64,000 nt of DNA from Cystobacter fuscus DSM 2262. Its GTDB lineage: Bacteria > Myxococcota > Myxococcia > Myxococcales > Myxococcaceae. The notes under the pieces were generated by a model that saw only the letters and a list, made by a program, of their open reading frames with translations, was not told the DNA's origin and made no database searches. Shown piece by piece: positions 38,123 through 46,645 of this stretch; within the stretch, counting starts at the first letter, position 1; each line of letters opens with the position of its first letter. Where the stretch lies: positions 248,001 to 312,000 of the forward strand of contig NZ_ANAH02000009.1 of NCBI RefSeq assembly GCF_000335475.2, written 5' to 3'. The position numbers and the translations under genes are program-made.

Positions 38123-40129
38123 GTGTCCACTCCCGCCCAAAGCAATACACCCGCATCCGTCGAGGAGAAGACGGGGCCCGATACCTTCCTCTTCGGCGCC
38201 TCCTCGGCCCCCGCGGACCCGAAGCAGCTGTATCGCTACGACTACAAGAAGCTCGCGCCGCTCGCGATGATCGCAACGCTGCCGAAGGCGGAGAAGCCGA
38301 GCCACCAGTGGATGATGCAGTGCGTTCAGTTGTCCCTCCGCGCCGTCCACAATCGCTTGCATTGGGATGACGCGGTCTCGTACACGGACGTGGATACGGC
38401 GGAACTCGATCTCAATGAGTTGGGCCTCGGCACCGTGAACCTCGACGCGGCTCCACTCCACGCGGTGAAACCACACGAGGCCGCGGCGATGGCTCCGGCC
38501 GACTTCCATCAGATGAGCCCGGAGCAGTTCGCGGCGGCGTTCCCTGGCGAGGAGGGCCCGGTGTCCTTCGGCGGAGAGGAGTCCAAGCCGGGCGTGCTCG
38601 CCGTGCTCAAGATGGTCGCGACCATCTCCCGCGAGCTCATCCAGAAGGGCGTCACCGATCCGCTCGGCATCCTCGAGTTCGTGCTCAATCGGGCCAATGT
38701 CCACAGGACGGGGCGCCCCAAGTCCCTCGACGACTACGCGCGCTTGTTCGCCACGTTCGAGCGGCCCTGGTTCGCCGACCGGTACGACTCCGACGAGGTC
38801 TTCGCCTATCTGCGCGTGGCGGGCTTCAACCCGCTGGTGCTCCAGCGGGTGGCGACGCCGGGAGAGAAGTTCCCGGTCACCGACGCGCAGTTCCGCGTCT
38901 CTATCGGCGACACGGGGGACTCGCTGGCCCTGGCGGGCTCCGAAGGTCGGCTCTTCCTCTGTGACTACGCGGCCCTGGCGCGCGTGAAGAATGGCAACTT
39001 CCCCGCTGGCCCCAAGTACTGTTTCGCCCCGCTCGCCCTGTTCGCGCTCCCGCGCGGCGGCTCGAGGGCGCGGCGGCTCCATGCGGTGGCCATCCAGTGC
39101 GGTCAGGATTCGCGCAACCACCCGGTCTTCACGCCGGCCGACGGCGACGCCTGGAGGAAGGCGAAGCTCGTGGTCACCGTCGCGGACTTCAACCACCACG
39201 AGCTGATCTCCCACCTGGGTCGCACCCACCTGCTGATCGGTCCGATGGTGATCGCCACGCGCCGGTGCATCCCCGACGAGCACCCGGTGAGCACGCTGCT
39301 GCGGCCGCATTTCGAGGGCACGCTCAACATCAACGACATGGCCCAGGCCACGCTGGTGGCGCCCGGGCATGAGGTGGACAAGTCGCTCGCCGGGACCATC
39401 TGGGAGAGCCGGAGGGTCGCCGCGGAGAGCCTGCTCGCCAAACCCTTCAACGAACTCTTCCTGCCCGCCGACCTCGAGGCGCGCGGCGTGACCAGTGCCT
39501 CGTTCGACTACCCATACCGCGAGGATGCCCTGGCGCTCTGGCACGCGATCGACGAGTGGGTGAGCAGCTACGTCAAGCTCTACTACGGCTCCGACGAGCA
39601 GGTGCGGGCGGACGCGGCGCTCCAGGCCTGGGCGGCGGAGATCGTCTCGCAGGAGGGCGGACGCATCCCGGGTTTCGGGGACGCGGGGGACGGGCGCATC
39701 CAGACCGTCGCGTACCTGTGCCAGGCGCTCACGATGATCATCTTCACGGCCAGCGCGCAGCACGCGGCCGTGAACACTCCCCAGGCGGAGCTGATGACCT
39801 ACGCGCCGGCCACTCCGCCCGCTGCGTACCGGGCGGCCCCGCTCTCCGAGCTGGACTCCGAGAACAGCGACTACCTCGACTACCTGCCGCCGCTCGAGAT
39901 GGCCGCGCTCCAGATGGATTTCCTGCACATGCTGGGGGGCGTGTTCTACACCCGGCTCGGCCACTACGAGACCCACTGGTTCAAGGACAAGCAGGTGGCG
40001 GAGCCGCTCGCCCGCTTCCAGAAGAAGCTCGATGACATCGAGGCGCTGATCACCGAGCGCAACCACACCCGCTTCGGCCCCTATCCGTTCCTGCTGCCGA
40101 GCCGGCTCCCCCAGAGCATCAACATCTGA
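38123..40129 (+). CDS. Lipoxygenase
   Basis: The 668-residue protein carries the complete non-heme iron site of lipoxygenases: His359 and His364 in the H-x4-H-x4-H motif (HELISHLGRTH), His547 and Asn551 in SAQHAAVN, and the C-terminal Ile668. Surrounding family blocks (GPMVIATRRCIPDEHPVSTLL, YYGSDEQVRADAALQAW) are also seen. It should add O2 to polyunsaturated fatty acids to form hydroperoxides. There is no PLAT domain and no signal peptide; the first ~60 residues are unassigned. The start is GTG 38123 with AAAGG upstream. It converges on the phosphoesterase/protease operon. Confidence 0.93.
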   Translation: MSTPAQSNTPASVEEKTGPDTFLFGASSAPADPKQLYRYDYKKLAPLAMIATLPKAEKPSHQWMMQCVQLSLRAVHNRLHWDDAVSYTDVDTAELDLNELGLGTVNLDAAPLHAVKPHEAAAMAPADFHQMSPEQFAAAFPGEEGPVSFGGEESKPGVLAVLKMVATISRELIQKGVTDPLGILEFVLNRANVHRTGRPKSLDDYARLFATFERPWFADRYDSDEVFAYLRVAGFNPLVLQRVATPGEKFPVTDAQFRVSIGDTGDSLALAGSEGRLFLCDYAALARVKNGNFPAGPKYCFAPLALFALPRGGSRARRLHAVAIQCGQDSRNHPVFTPADGDAWRKAKLVVTVADFNHHELISHLGRTHLLIGPMVIATRRCIPDEHPVSTLLRPHFEGTLNINDMAQATLVAPGHEVDKSLAGTIWESRRVAAESLLAKPFNELFLPADLEARGVTSASFDYPYREDALALWHAIDEWVSSYVKLYYGSDEQVRADAALQAWAAEIVSQEGGRIPGFGDAGDGRIQTVAYLCQALTMIIFTASAQHAAVNTPQAELMTYAPATPPAAYRAAPLSELDSENSDYLDYLPPLEMAALQMDFLHMLGGVFYTRLGHYETHWFKDKQVAEPLARFQKKLDDIEALITERNHTRFGPYPFLLPSRLPQSINI

Positions 40130-40195
40130 GCCGTCAATGGCGGCACCGCCCGGTGGCGCCCGAGTGCGCACACCGGACCCACGTGCCGGTCCTTC

Positions 40196-41575
40196 TCATG
40201 CGGCGGCCGCCACACGCGTGGTGGCCAGTTGCCGGAGCGCTCCTGGCGAGGGCATCCACTCCACCAGTGACACCGTCGCCCCTCCGTCCGGGTGGGGCTC
40301 GGCGACCACCGCGGTGAACCGCGTCTCCAGCTTCGCCAGCCGCTGCCGCTGGGGCTCCAACCCGGGGTTGTTCCGCAACTCATCGAGGAAGTCGGCCCAG
40401 TCCGAATCGGGCGCCTCCGGCGACGGCAGCCGCATCAGCCAGATCCAACTGCCGGAGTTCGCGTAGAGCACCTCGGCGTCCTGCTTCCAGCGCGCCGCGT
40501 GGGTGTGACCGATGATGACCGCCCCCGCTCCAAACTTCTTCGCCAGACGCTGGGCTTCCTTCGACTCCGCCTCGGTGGGCTCCAGGCTGAGGTAGCGCTG
40601 GCCGCTCTGACCCACGAACAGCCGCTGCATGCGCGCGTAGGCGCCCAGGGCGGCGCGGGCAAGCTTGATGCGTGTCTGCTGGCTCGGTTCCACCTCGTCT
40701 CCACCGAAGCTCACGGGGGAGGGGCCCATCACTTCCTCCAGCTCTCGCCGCTCCTCGTCGGTGAGGTTGGCCTCGTCCACCCTCTGGGCCAGCCCCAGGT
40801 CTTCCTCGACCGGTGCATTGGGGTCGAAGGCGAGCGGCACCTGCGACTTGCGGAACAACTGCCAGAGGATGTCGAAGGTGGTGTTCTGGAACAGCAGCCT
40901 CACCGCCGAGGGATTGACCGCCAGCGCTGCCATCACCGCGCCCTGGAAGTCCGGCACCAGCAGGTCCGCGAAGCGCATCCCATACCGCCGCTTGAGCGGG
41001 TTGAGCAGCGTCTTCACCAGCACGGAGCCCGCGGCGTACTTGTAATCCCCGGCATGCGCACTGGCCGGAGCGCCAGGCCCGGGCAGATGGGCGTACTCCA
41101 CCTTGTTCCAGTTGTCCCCGTGGTCTCCATGGGTGAGCAGCAGCCGAGCCCCGCCCACGTCGAGTAGCTCCGGTGCGTCTCCGCGATGGATCAGGAGCCT
41201 GGCGGCGATGTCCGGTGGCTGGCGCAGCGCCTCGCGCAGCACGGCCTGCACCTCGCCCAGCGCCAGTTCGATGTCGTGGTTGCCCAGGCGCACGAGGACT
41301 TCCCCTCCCACGGCCAGCAGACGCCCCAGCGAGGCGAACACCGTCGCGGTGGAGGGCATGGAGACGAGCGCTCGCGCCTGCCGCACCGCCCGCTCCACCT
41401 GGAGCTCGAGCGGATCCTCGTTCATCAGGAAGTCGACCGTGTCTCCATTCAGCACCACCCGGGTGGGGGCGCTGGCGAGGGAGTCGAGGAACGCGGGCAG
41501 AGCCGTCTCTCCCGCGAAGATGTCGTAGCCCTGTCCATTGCCCAGGTGCAGGTCGCTCAGAATGACTGTCCGCAT
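40196..41575 (-). CDS. Calcineurin-like metallophosphoesterase
   Basis: This is a 459-residue protein with all metal-binding motifs of the family in order: SDLHLG, NGDTVDF, LGNHDIE, LTHGDHGD and IGHTHAA. A ~90-residue helical insertion (about 215-330) separates the last two blocks, and a beta tail ends the protein. Members hydrolyse phosphodiesters or phosphomonoesters such as cyclic nucleotides, nucleic acids or UDP-sugars. It is the last gene of an operon with two caspase-fold proteases (46-base gap), a context that suggests an effector or signal-degrading role. ATG 41575 has GAGG seven bases upstream. Confidence 0.9.
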   Translation of the reverse strand: MRTVILSDLHLGNGQGYDIFAGETALPAFLDSLASAPTRVVLNGDTVDFLMNEDPLELQVERAVRQARALVSMPSTATVFASLGRLLAVGGEVLVRLGNHDIELALGEVQAVLREALRQPPDIAARLLIHRGDAPELLDVGGARLLLTHGDHGDNWNKVEYAHLPGPGAPASAHAGDYKYAAGSVLVKTLLNPLKRRYGMRFADLLVPDFQGAVMAALAVNPSAVRLLFQNTTFDILWQLFRKSQVPLAFDPNAPVEEDLGLAQRVDEANLTDEERRELEEVMGPSPVSFGGDEVEPSQQTRIKLARAALGAYARMQRLFVGQSGQRYLSLEPTEAESKEAQRLAKKFGAGAVIIGHTHAARWKQDAEVLYANSGSWIWLMRLPSPEAPDSDWADFLDELRNNPGLEPQRQRLAKLETRFTAVVAEPHPDGGATVSLVEWMPSPGALRQLATTRVAAAA

Positions 41576-41621
41576 CTCAAGACCTCGTGAAGGGATTGCG
41601 CTGTCAGGATTCACTTGCGGC

Positions 41622-43295
41622 TCAGCCGCGCGAGTGCAGCCGTTCCATCGCGGCCAGCCCGGCCTCCTTGTAGACCTGCTCCCAGTGGCGTAGCTGCTTG
41701 AGAGAGACGCCCACCCGTTCCGCGATGGCCCGCTGACTCTCCGAACCCGAGAGCAGCGCGAGCACCGCCTCCGCCATCTTCTCGGCGCTGGGAAGGGGCT
41801 CCGGGGCCGCCACCGGCCTGCCGAACAACGAAGCGGCGAGCTCCTGGGCCGATACGGGTCGCGCCGCCTTGCTCTCCCTCCCGGCGGAGACCGGCAATCG
41901 GACCGCGGGATCCCCCAGCAGGACATAGCCGGCGAGATCCTGGCGCAGCATCCAGAGGTGTGCCCGCTGGGTGGGGTCCACCGGATCCGGGCGGTCCGAG
42001 CGCCGGGCCTCCTCCTGCGATTCGTAGAGCGTGGTGAGCTCCGTGTTCGCATCCGTGAAGAAGCGTGACAGCGCGTTCAGACCGACTCCGGCCCGGCGCC
42101 CGGACACCAGGGAGCGCAGCAGGCCCTGGAAGCGGGAGGGCCGGTTCTTCGCCGTCGTGCCCGGGTCCTGGAAGCTGTACGACCAGGCCAGATCCATGTG
42201 GCCCACGACGGCCAGGGGCCCCTGGGGATTGGCGAGCACCGCCTTGGGCAACGCGGCGACGAAGGGCCGCTCCCCCTGTCGGGGCAGCGAGGCGAGCAGA
42301 CGGTCCAACGGGCCCGTGAACTGGCCCGCCGCACGCAGCTGGGACAGCCATGGATGGAAGGCGCTCCGCGAGGGGGTCCCCGCGCCGAAGCAGGCCAGGT
42401 AGAACCAGAGGCCACCGGGGAGGAAGGGCTGGTTCGCCAGTGCCGAGGCGTCCAGCATCTGCCCGGCGCCCAGGCTCATGGCTCCCTGGAGCCCGTGCTG
42501 CGCGTCCACGGACTTCCAGCCCTGGCGAGGCGCGCCCAGCCCATGGCTCAAGGAGAACAGCACGCTCGGCTCTCGCGAGGCCGCCTGCTCCAGCAGCCTG
42601 TCCACGGACCCGTTCTCCTCATCCCCCAGCTCCAGGATCTCCTTCGCCGGGAAGTCGCCCAGTTCCTGGCGTTCGCGGCAGCGCTGGAGGCTGGGCGTGA
42701 TGAGCCCCTGGTAGCCCACGCTCGTCGCCCGCGTCCCGTCATGCGCGGTGTAGAAAAGAGCGCGCGCTTGGGCGTCGGAGGGGTTCTTCTCCCAGCGCAG
42801 CACCTTCTCCACATACGCCTGGTAGTCCGCGTCCCGGGAGAACGCGAGCCGCCCGATGAAACCGTCACCGCCGAGGATCTGCTGCATCTCGAGCGAGAGC
42901 TGATCCAGATCTCCGAGCATGAGCAGGTAGCGGGGCCGATTCGCCTCCGCGACCGCTTCGTCCTGGAGCACGTGCCTCTTCCACCGAGCCGCCGTGGGGG
43001 CGTCCATGTCCGGCGGTGCCCGGTAGACGCGAACGGGCGCGCCCTGGCCCTGCTGGCGTAGCTCGCGCAGAGGCGCGATGAGCGCCAACAGCCGGTCCCC
43101 GGCGGGTCCCTCCGGCGCCACCACTCCCCAGCGCTGCGCGGGCAGCTCGTTGGGCTCCCCGCCCGGGTCCCACAGGTGCGTCGGCATGTCGCTGGCCGCG
43201 GGCCTGGGCGGGTTCAACGCCGATTCGAGTGGGAGCCCTTCCTCCAAGGTCGGGAGATGGTCGTCCGCGTGGGTCAGGAGCAGTTCGAGGTTCAT
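41622..43295 (-). CDS. Caspase-fold protease, C25/gingipain-like, with C-terminal HTH (second paralogue)
   Basis: This 557-residue protein is paralogous over its full length to the product of the preceding gene. A catalytic His-Cys dyad typical of caspase-fold peptidases is visible: His in VLFSLSHGLGAP and Cys in FYLACFGAGTP. Upstream, RYLLMLGDLDQLS and DGFIGRLAF resemble the LGD and strand elements of C25 domains, and DLAGYVLLGDPAVRLPV matches the LGDP motif ending the gingipain fold. The last ~55 residues (QRAIAERVGVSLKQLRHWEQ) form a helix-turn-helix-like domain. No signal peptide is present, so it acts in the cytoplasm. The start is ATG 43295, 25 bases after the first paralogue. Confidence 0.72.
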   Translation of the reverse strand: MNLELLLTHADDHLPTLEEGLPLESALNPPRPAASDMPTHLWDPGGEPNELPAQRWGVVAPEGPAGDRLLALIAPLRELRQQGQGAPVRVYRAPPDMDAPTAARWKRHVLQDEAVAEANRPRYLLMLGDLDQLSLEMQQILGGDGFIGRLAFSRDADYQAYVEKVLRWEKNPSDAQARALFYTAHDGTRATSVGYQGLITPSLQRCRERQELGDFPAKEILELGDEENGSVDRLLEQAASREPSVLFSLSHGLGAPRQGWKSVDAQHGLQGAMSLGAGQMLDASALANQPFLPGGLWFYLACFGAGTPSRSAFHPWLSQLRAAGQFTGPLDRLLASLPRQGERPFVAALPKAVLANPQGPLAVVGHMDLAWSYSFQDPGTTAKNRPSRFQGLLRSLVSGRRAGVGLNALSRFFTDANTELTTLYESQEEARRSDRPDPVDPTQRAHLWMLRQDLAGYVLLGDPAVRLPVSAGRESKAARPVSAQELAASLFGRPVAAPEPLPSAEKMAEAVLALLSGSESQRAIAERVGVSLKQLRHWEQVYKEAGLAAMERLHSRG

Positions 43296-43320
43296 GTCTG
43301 GAGTTCCCGGGGGCGCGGTC

Positions 43321-44967
43321 TCACTCGGGAATGCCGAGGGCGGCGCGGCCCGCCTTGCCGTAGATGGCGGCGAGGCGTTCGAGTTCGCGGCGTTCGATGC
43401 CGTATTTCGCGGCGAGCTCCTTGGGGCTCAGCTCCCCGCACATGAAGTAGCAGATGGCCTCCTCGAGCTTGTCCGCGGCGATGGGCAGTGGCGCGGGCGG
43501 GAGAGGCGAGGGGGGCGCGGCCGTGTAGGGCTTGGACCGCTTCGGCTCGACCGGGAGGCGGACCGCCGGATCCCCGAGCAGCACGTAGCCGGCGATGTCC
43601 TGCCGCATCATCCAAAGATATCCACGCCGGATCAGCTCGTCGTTCGAGGACGGGGCGCTCGTCTGGACATCTTCGTCGTGGAGGCTGGCGAGTTCGCTGT
43701 CGGTGAGCGCGAGGTAGCGGTACAGCTCGCGGAAGCCGATGCCGACCCGGTCCGACTTCAGCATCGTCTTCAGGGTGTTGATGAAGCGGCCCGGACGCTT
43801 CTTCGCGGGTGAGTCGTCCTCGCGGAAGCTGTAGGTCCACGCGAGATCGACATGGCCGACGAACGCCAGCGGACCATTCGGGTTGGCGAGCACCTTCTGC
43901 GGTGTGGCGGCGACGAAGGGCCTGCCCGTCCCCGCCAGGGTCTTCACCACGTCGGGCACGCTGGGATAGCGCCCGGCCTCGACGAGCTTGCGGAGCCAGT
44001 GCTCGTACGCGCTCGTGTCCGGAGTGCCGGCGCCGAAGCACGCGAACATGAACCAGATGCCATTGGGCATGAACGTGCGCGCGGCCAGGTCGTCCGCGCG
44101 CAGCAGTCCGTCTCGGCCGAAGCTCATGCTCCCCTGGCCCGCGAGGCGATCCGCCTCCGTCGTCCAGCCCCCCTTGGGCGCGCCAGCGCCGTGGCTCATG
44201 CTGAACAAGACGCCCGGAGCGGCGTGTGCCGCGCTCGCCAGGAACCGATCCAGACCCGGCTCCATCTCCTTGCCATGGATGTCGCACTCGTTGGTGGGAA
44301 ACAGGCCCGTGCCCATCTCACCGCGCATGAGCTCGATGCCGGGGTTGATGAGTGCCTTGAATCCCGCGTCGAGTGCTCTCGAGCCGTCATGAGCCGTGTG
44401 AAGGATGACCCGGCCGGAAGCCTCGCGGGGCAGCTTCTCCGCGCGCAGGACCTTCTCGACATAGGCCTCGTAGCCCCGCTCATCGGAGAAGTGGAGGCGG
44501 CCGACATAGCCATCCGTGGACTGCATCTGCTGGAGCGCGAGCGGCACCTGATCGAAATCGCCCAGGATGAGCTGATACCGTGGCAGGTCCGTGTTCGTGT
44601 GCTCCCCCGCGTCGAAGTGCTTCTTGCGCCACTGCGCGGCCCCGGCCATGGTCATGGGCCCCGCCGGGACGCGATACTCCTTGATGGGGTGTCCTCCCTG
44701 CTGCTCCCGCCGGAGCGCGATCAGCGGTTGGATCAGCTCGCGCAGGCGGTCACCCCGGGGGCCCTCGGGGAGGATGAGACCCCATCGCTGGGCCTTGAGG
44801 TCGTTCGGGTCCCCGCCTTCCTCCCAGAAGTCGAGCGGCTCCTGAAGCTGCTCCCGGGTGCTCTCGAGCCCGACGGCCGCGTCTACGGGCGGACCTTCCT
44901 CCAGCATGGGCGTGTTCGAGTCGGCGTGGACCAACAACAGCTCGAGGTGGTCGTTGTGTCTCGGCAT
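43321..44967 (-). CDS. Caspase-fold protease, C25/gingipain-like, with C-terminal HTH (first paralogue)
   Basis: The 548-residue protein shares its whole architecture with the downstream paralogue. The N-terminus has LELLLVHADSNTPMLEEG; RYQLILGDFDQVP and YVGRLHF form the C25-like core; the dyad lies in VLFSMSHGAGAP (His) and WFMFACFGAGTP (Cys); DIAGYVLLGDPAVRLPV closes the fold. After a Pro-rich linker the tail (LSPKELAAKYGIERRELERL) is HTH-like. It is first in a three-gene operon with the paralogue and a phosphoesterase. No signal peptide is seen. The two likely pair or cross-activate. A CHAT-type rather than C25-type assignment is possible. Confidence 0.72.
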   Translation of the reverse strand: MPRHNDHLELLLVHADSNTPMLEEGPPVDAAVGLESTREQLQEPLDFWEEGGDPNDLKAQRWGLILPEGPRGDRLRELIQPLIALRREQQGGHPIKEYRVPAGPMTMAGAAQWRKKHFDAGEHTNTDLPRYQLILGDFDQVPLALQQMQSTDGYVGRLHFSDERGYEAYVEKVLRAEKLPREASGRVILHTAHDGSRALDAGFKALINPGIELMRGEMGTGLFPTNECDIHGKEMEPGLDRFLASAAHAAPGVLFSMSHGAGAPKGGWTTEADRLAGQGSMSFGRDGLLRADDLAARTFMPNGIWFMFACFGAGTPDTSAYEHWLRKLVEAGRYPSVPDVVKTLAGTGRPFVAATPQKVLANPNGPLAFVGHVDLAWTYSFREDDSPAKKRPGRFINTLKTMLKSDRVGIGFRELYRYLALTDSELASLHDEDVQTSAPSSNDELIRRGYLWMMRQDIAGYVLLGDPAVRLPVEPKRSKPYTAAPPSPLPPAPLPIAADKLEEAICYFMCGELSPKELAAKYGIERRELERLAAIYGKAGRAALGIPE

Positions 44968-45059
44968 GGGTGTCTCTTCTTGCTGGGAGGTGGTCGGGCT
45001 CCGGCATCACGGGCCCTCGGTGCGTACTCTGAAGCCGTATTCCAGAGGGCGCTGTGACT

Positions 45060-45084
45060 GGCTTCACACGTCAGGTGTGAAGCC
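45060..45084 (-). terminator. Hairpin between P450 and protease operon
   Basis: GGCTTCACAC (45060-45069) and GTGTGAAGCC (45075-45084) are perfect 10-bp arms with a 5-base loop, starting directly after the leftward P450 stop. It probably ends the P450 transcript. It lacks a T-run, so an attenuator or operator role is possible. Confidence 0.6.
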
Positions 45085-45086
45085 GC

Positions 45087-46517
45087 TCAGCCCACGGGGA
45101 GGAAGCGCACGCTCATCCCCTTGGGGCGCATGGTGCCGAAGAAGAGCTCTCCCTTGTACTCCTGGTGGGCGCCCACCTCGGGCCGGCTCGCGGTCAGCAG
45201 CGACACGAGCAGCAGCTTGATGTTGAGCAGCCCGAGCGCGCTCCCCGCACACGCCCGCCGGCCTCTGCCGAAGGGAAAGAAGTACCCGCTGCCGAGAGGG
45301 TTCTCCGCCAGGGTGTTCCCCTTCCAGCGGTCGGGCTCGAAGCGCTCGGGATCCTTCCAATGCCGGGCCGAGCGATGAAGGGGCCAACACGTGAGGAGGA
45401 GGTCGGTGTTGGGTGGCAGGACATGCCCTCCGAGGGTGACCTGCCGGTCCGGGCTCGAACAGCGCGAGTAGATGGGCACGGGAGGCAGCACGCGGAGCGA
45501 CTCCAGCACCACGCGATTGAACTCCGGGCAGCTCTCGAGCACCTCGAGCATGGGGTCCAACTCGCGAGTCGCCAGCCCGCGCACCTCGGCGAGGACACGC
45601 TCCCGCACGTCCGGATGCCGCGTCAGGAGGTACAGCGTGTGGATGACCCCGCTCGTGATCGAGGTCATCCCTCCGAAGAAGATGTTGCCGAGTTGCGTCG
45701 CCAGGGTCGCATCATCGAGCGCTGTTCCCACCTGGAGCGTGGCGTGGAGGACGCTCCTGCCAGTTCCGGGTGACTGCCTGGCTTCTCGCACGAGGCGCTC
45801 GAACCGGGCTTGCCAGTGCCCGCGCGCACGCGCCCCGGCCGGGGTGAAGGGCAGGGGGATGGGCGAGTTGATCCGGTCGGTGCCCACCTTCACCAGGGTC
45901 TGGAACGTGTCGAAGAGCTCATCCTCGAGCAGCCTCCCCACGGCTTGAATCGAGAGCGCCTCGAAGGCGAGGCGCGCGATCACCGGCACGACGTCGCCCA
46001 GGGGCTCGCCGCGCGTCGCCTCGACCTGGGCGCGCACCTTCTGGCTGAGCGCTTCACGCACGGCGTGGGCGTCGAACTCGAACCCCCGCGGGCCGGTGGC
46101 GTTGCGGGCCGGGTCCGTCTCCCGCTTCTGCTTCCACCGCGCGCCGTTCGCGATGAACTCACTCGCGTCGGTGATGATGGGGAGGAACTGTTTGCGTGGA
46201 CTGGCCTTGTAGTAGCTGTCGAAGTCCCCTTCGAGCACCCGCCAGATGAGTTCCGGATCCGTGACGATGAGCGTGGGTGTACCGAGGAACCAGACCAGGA
46301 GCATGCCACCGTAGCGCTCGGCGAACTGGGAGCAGACCTCCCAGGGGAGCTTTCCGATGAAGTCCTGGGCGTTCCCCAATGGAAGAGAAGGGGCGGGACC
46401 AGGAATGCCCGCGTAAGCTTTCATCCGGTGGCGCCAGAGTGCTTGGAAGGCCTTCTGGGGCAGGGTCCGTGTGCTGGATGAACTGGCATCGACTGGGGTT
46501 GGCGCGGTGTCATTCAT
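45087..46517 (-). CDS. Cytochrome P450
   Basis: This is a 476-residue P450. The proline-rich start PGPAPSLPLGN, the K-helix ExxR (LESLRVLPPVPIYSR), the PERFEPDRW block and the heme-thiolate loop FPFGRGRRACAG are all present. The I-helix reads FFGGMTSITSG: the acidic residue that normally precedes the catalytic Thr is absent. This is a feature of some peroxide-using P450s. No redox partner is nearby. ATG 46517 follows GGGAGA-type bases. It is divergent from the giant kinase and has a terminator hairpin downstream. The substrate is unknown. Confidence 0.92.
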   Translation of the reverse strand: MNDTAPTPVDASSSSTRTLPQKAFQALWRHRMKAYAGIPGPAPSLPLGNAQDFIGKLPWEVCSQFAERYGGMLLVWFLGTPTLIVTDPELIWRVLEGDFDSYYKASPRKQFLPIITDASEFIANGARWKQKRETDPARNATGPRGFEFDAHAVREALSQKVRAQVEATRGEPLGDVVPVIARLAFEALSIQAVGRLLEDELFDTFQTLVKVGTDRINSPIPLPFTPAGARARGHWQARFERLVREARQSPGTGRSVLHATLQVGTALDDATLATQLGNIFFGGMTSITSGVIHTLYLLTRHPDVRERVLAEVRGLATRELDPMLEVLESCPEFNRVVLESLRVLPPVPIYSRCSSPDRQVTLGGHVLPPNTDLLLTCWPLHRSARHWKDPERFEPDRWKGNTLAENPLGSGYFFPFGRGRRACAGSALGLLNIKLLLVSLLTASRPEVGAHQEYKGELFFGTMRPKGMSVRFLPVG

Positions 46518-46645
46518 CTGCGGATGTCTCCCTTTCTGGGGTGACGGGGCCCACATAACATCCGAATCCGGGTACATCTTGTTCTTGCCTGCTCACCTCA
46601 CGAGGAAGCAGTGAGCGCCATGGTACCGTAGAGGTCTTGGGGCCG

